Shown: positions 63,213 to 64,000 of the stretch, piece after piece
How positions within the stretch are numbered: position 1 is the first letter of the stretch
Layout: every line of letters begins with the position of its first letter
Origin: Microbulbifer variabilis
GTDB taxonomy: Bacteria; Pseudomonadota; Gammaproteobacteria; Pseudomonadales; Cellvibrionaceae
Length of the DNA stretch: 64,000 bases
NCBI RefSeq assembly: GCF_023716485.1
Contig: NZ_CP092418.1
Location: 1,471,001 to 1,535,000, forward strand
Direction of reading: 5' to 3'
Translations under genes and position numbers: made by a program
The notes under the pieces: generated by a model
What the model was told of the DNA's origin: nothing
Database searches by the model: none
The model's input: only the letters and a program-made list of their open reading frames with translations

Positions 63213-63502
63213 TCCCCATATCTCCCCAATTGGCCTCTATTGATCACCTACTAAGAAAACGCCCTTTGGGTAGGTAGAACCACTCCCTGAATTTGCCGCA
63301 TGTTTGTACCGATTGCAAGATTGGGCAAGGATGCGGAAGAAGTCTGCTACCCGCAAATTCAAAAGACGCGAGAAAATACACTTAATGGAGGGATGACTAT
63401 AGCTCCTCCACTTATTGTTATCAGTAGTCAGCGTGGCGTAGAAAGCATTTAGGCAAGGAATTGCCAGTCATTAATGCGTGCAGTGGAGATTGAGAGAAAG
63501 TA

Positions 63503-64000
63503 ATGAATAGCGTAACTGAAAGTCTCGAACATAGTAACGGGCAATCTCAGGAACGTCTTTTTACTGGGTTGCGGATTTTTCTGAGTGCCTCTTTGGCGAT
63601 TGTGGCAGCCCAGCTTGTTGGTGTGCCCAGCTGGGTGGCGGCCCTGGGTGCTGTTACCTATTTTGCCAGAGGCGGCAGCTTGCGTTCCGGTGGCTATAAC
63701 CTGGCCTGTGCAGTTACAGGGCTTGGGCTAGGATTGGTCGCAATTGTGGGAACTGCAGGGTGGCAACTGGAACAACCATGGTTAGCTTTACCCACGGCCT
63801 TATTATTATCGGCCATTGGGGCCTGGGCAATGGGTTTGGTTACTGGGGTTGGCAATATTATTAGTTATGGGATTGGTATCTTGATCGCTTTCACAGCTCA
63901 GCAACCGATCTCTTTAGATGGTTATTTCCTGCTTATTACTGCTGCTGTACTTGGCGCGATAGTCGCGGGGTTGGTTGATTTTATCTGGCCGGGAAAACTC
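63503..64000 (+). CDS. Multi-helix membrane protein (DUF1097-like), 3' end cut off
   Basis: From the ATG at 63503 an open frame of 166 codons runs to the right edge. The product has a polar N terminus and then about five hydrophobic segments (for example LRIFLSASLAIVAAQLV, GLGLGLVAIVGTAGW, LLLSAIGAWAMGLVTG). The Gly/Ala-rich helices with VTYFARGG resemble the DUF1097 family of inner-membrane proteins, which is a tentative call. GAGAGAAAG precedes the start. The last residues are missing. Confidence 0.65.
   Translation, partial: MNSVTESLEHSNGQSQERLFTGLRIFLSASLAIVAAQLVGVPSWVAALGAVTYFARGGSLRSGGYNLACAVTGLGLGLVAIVGTAGWQLEQPWLALPTALLLSAIGAWAMGLVTGVGNIISYGIGILIAFTAQQPISLDGYFLLITAAVLGAIVAGLVDFIWPGKL

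Noticed and set aside
63213..63502. Possible gene fragment between the SDR and the last membrane gene
   Set aside because: No frame longer than a few dozen codons with coding character was seen.

Overview
The window looks like a chromosomal segment of a marine gammaproteobacterium. The backbone gene order (leuC-leuD-leuB-asd-usg-fimV-truA-trpF-trpB-trpA-accD-folC-dedD-cvpA-purF-metZ, then moxR-DUF58-tgpA) is the one known from Pseudomonas and its relatives. Cellvibrionales such as Microbulbifer are my best guess for the source; this is inference from gene order and protein content, not a database match.

Region 1, 1 to about 11,820: the distal end of a large AT-rich integron cassette array. 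About twenty small + strand genes are separated by attC recombination sites (RYYYAAC ... GTTRRRY cores around imperfect hairpins). The site orientation puts the integrase and attI to the left, outside the window. Cargo includes an ADP-ribosylglycohydrolase, an Imm53-type immunity protein, a SUFU-like protein, a broken DUF4288-like gene, a SnoaL-like protein, a GNAT acetyltransferase and many small membrane or secreted proteins. Four copies of one gene-less cassette of 317-368 bp, with conserved internal hairpins, are scattered through the array. An IS110-family element sits inside one attC site; its non-coding 5' region holds short matches to the attC target and to its own ends, as expected of a bridge RNA.

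Region 2, about 11,820 to 18,600: a transition zone. A P-loop kinase-like protein, two VOC proteins, a four-helix membrane protein and a Spo0M-like protein lie on AT-rich DNA without attC sites. Then come, on the minus strand, a nitronate monooxygenase, an outer-membrane beta-barrel protein and a LysR regulator divergent from leuC.

Region 3, 18,600 to 44,500: housekeeping genes for leucine, aspartate-family, tryptophan, purine, methionine, fatty-acid and folate metabolism, plus fimV, truA and the moxR-DUF58-tgpA transglutaminase locus. A duplicated intergenic element with a perfect 15-bp hairpin lies between trpF and trpB.

Region 4, 44,500 to 64,000: sppA, DUF2069, wrbA and arsC-like genes (minus strand); yihY, a TlpA-like lipoprotein and a TcyP-type symporter; a hendecad-repeat secreted protein followed by an ECF sigma factor operon with a DUF3106 protein; a glycine-zipper protein; a PepSY/response regulator/histidine kinase module; an acyl-CoA dehydrogenase; an overlapping glycosyltransferase/PAP2 phosphatase pair; a saccharopine-dehydrogenase-like oxidoreductase; DUF1653 and DUF3301 proteins; an SDR; and a membrane protein cut by the right edge. 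I saw no CRISPR array and recognised no rRNA or tRNA gene.
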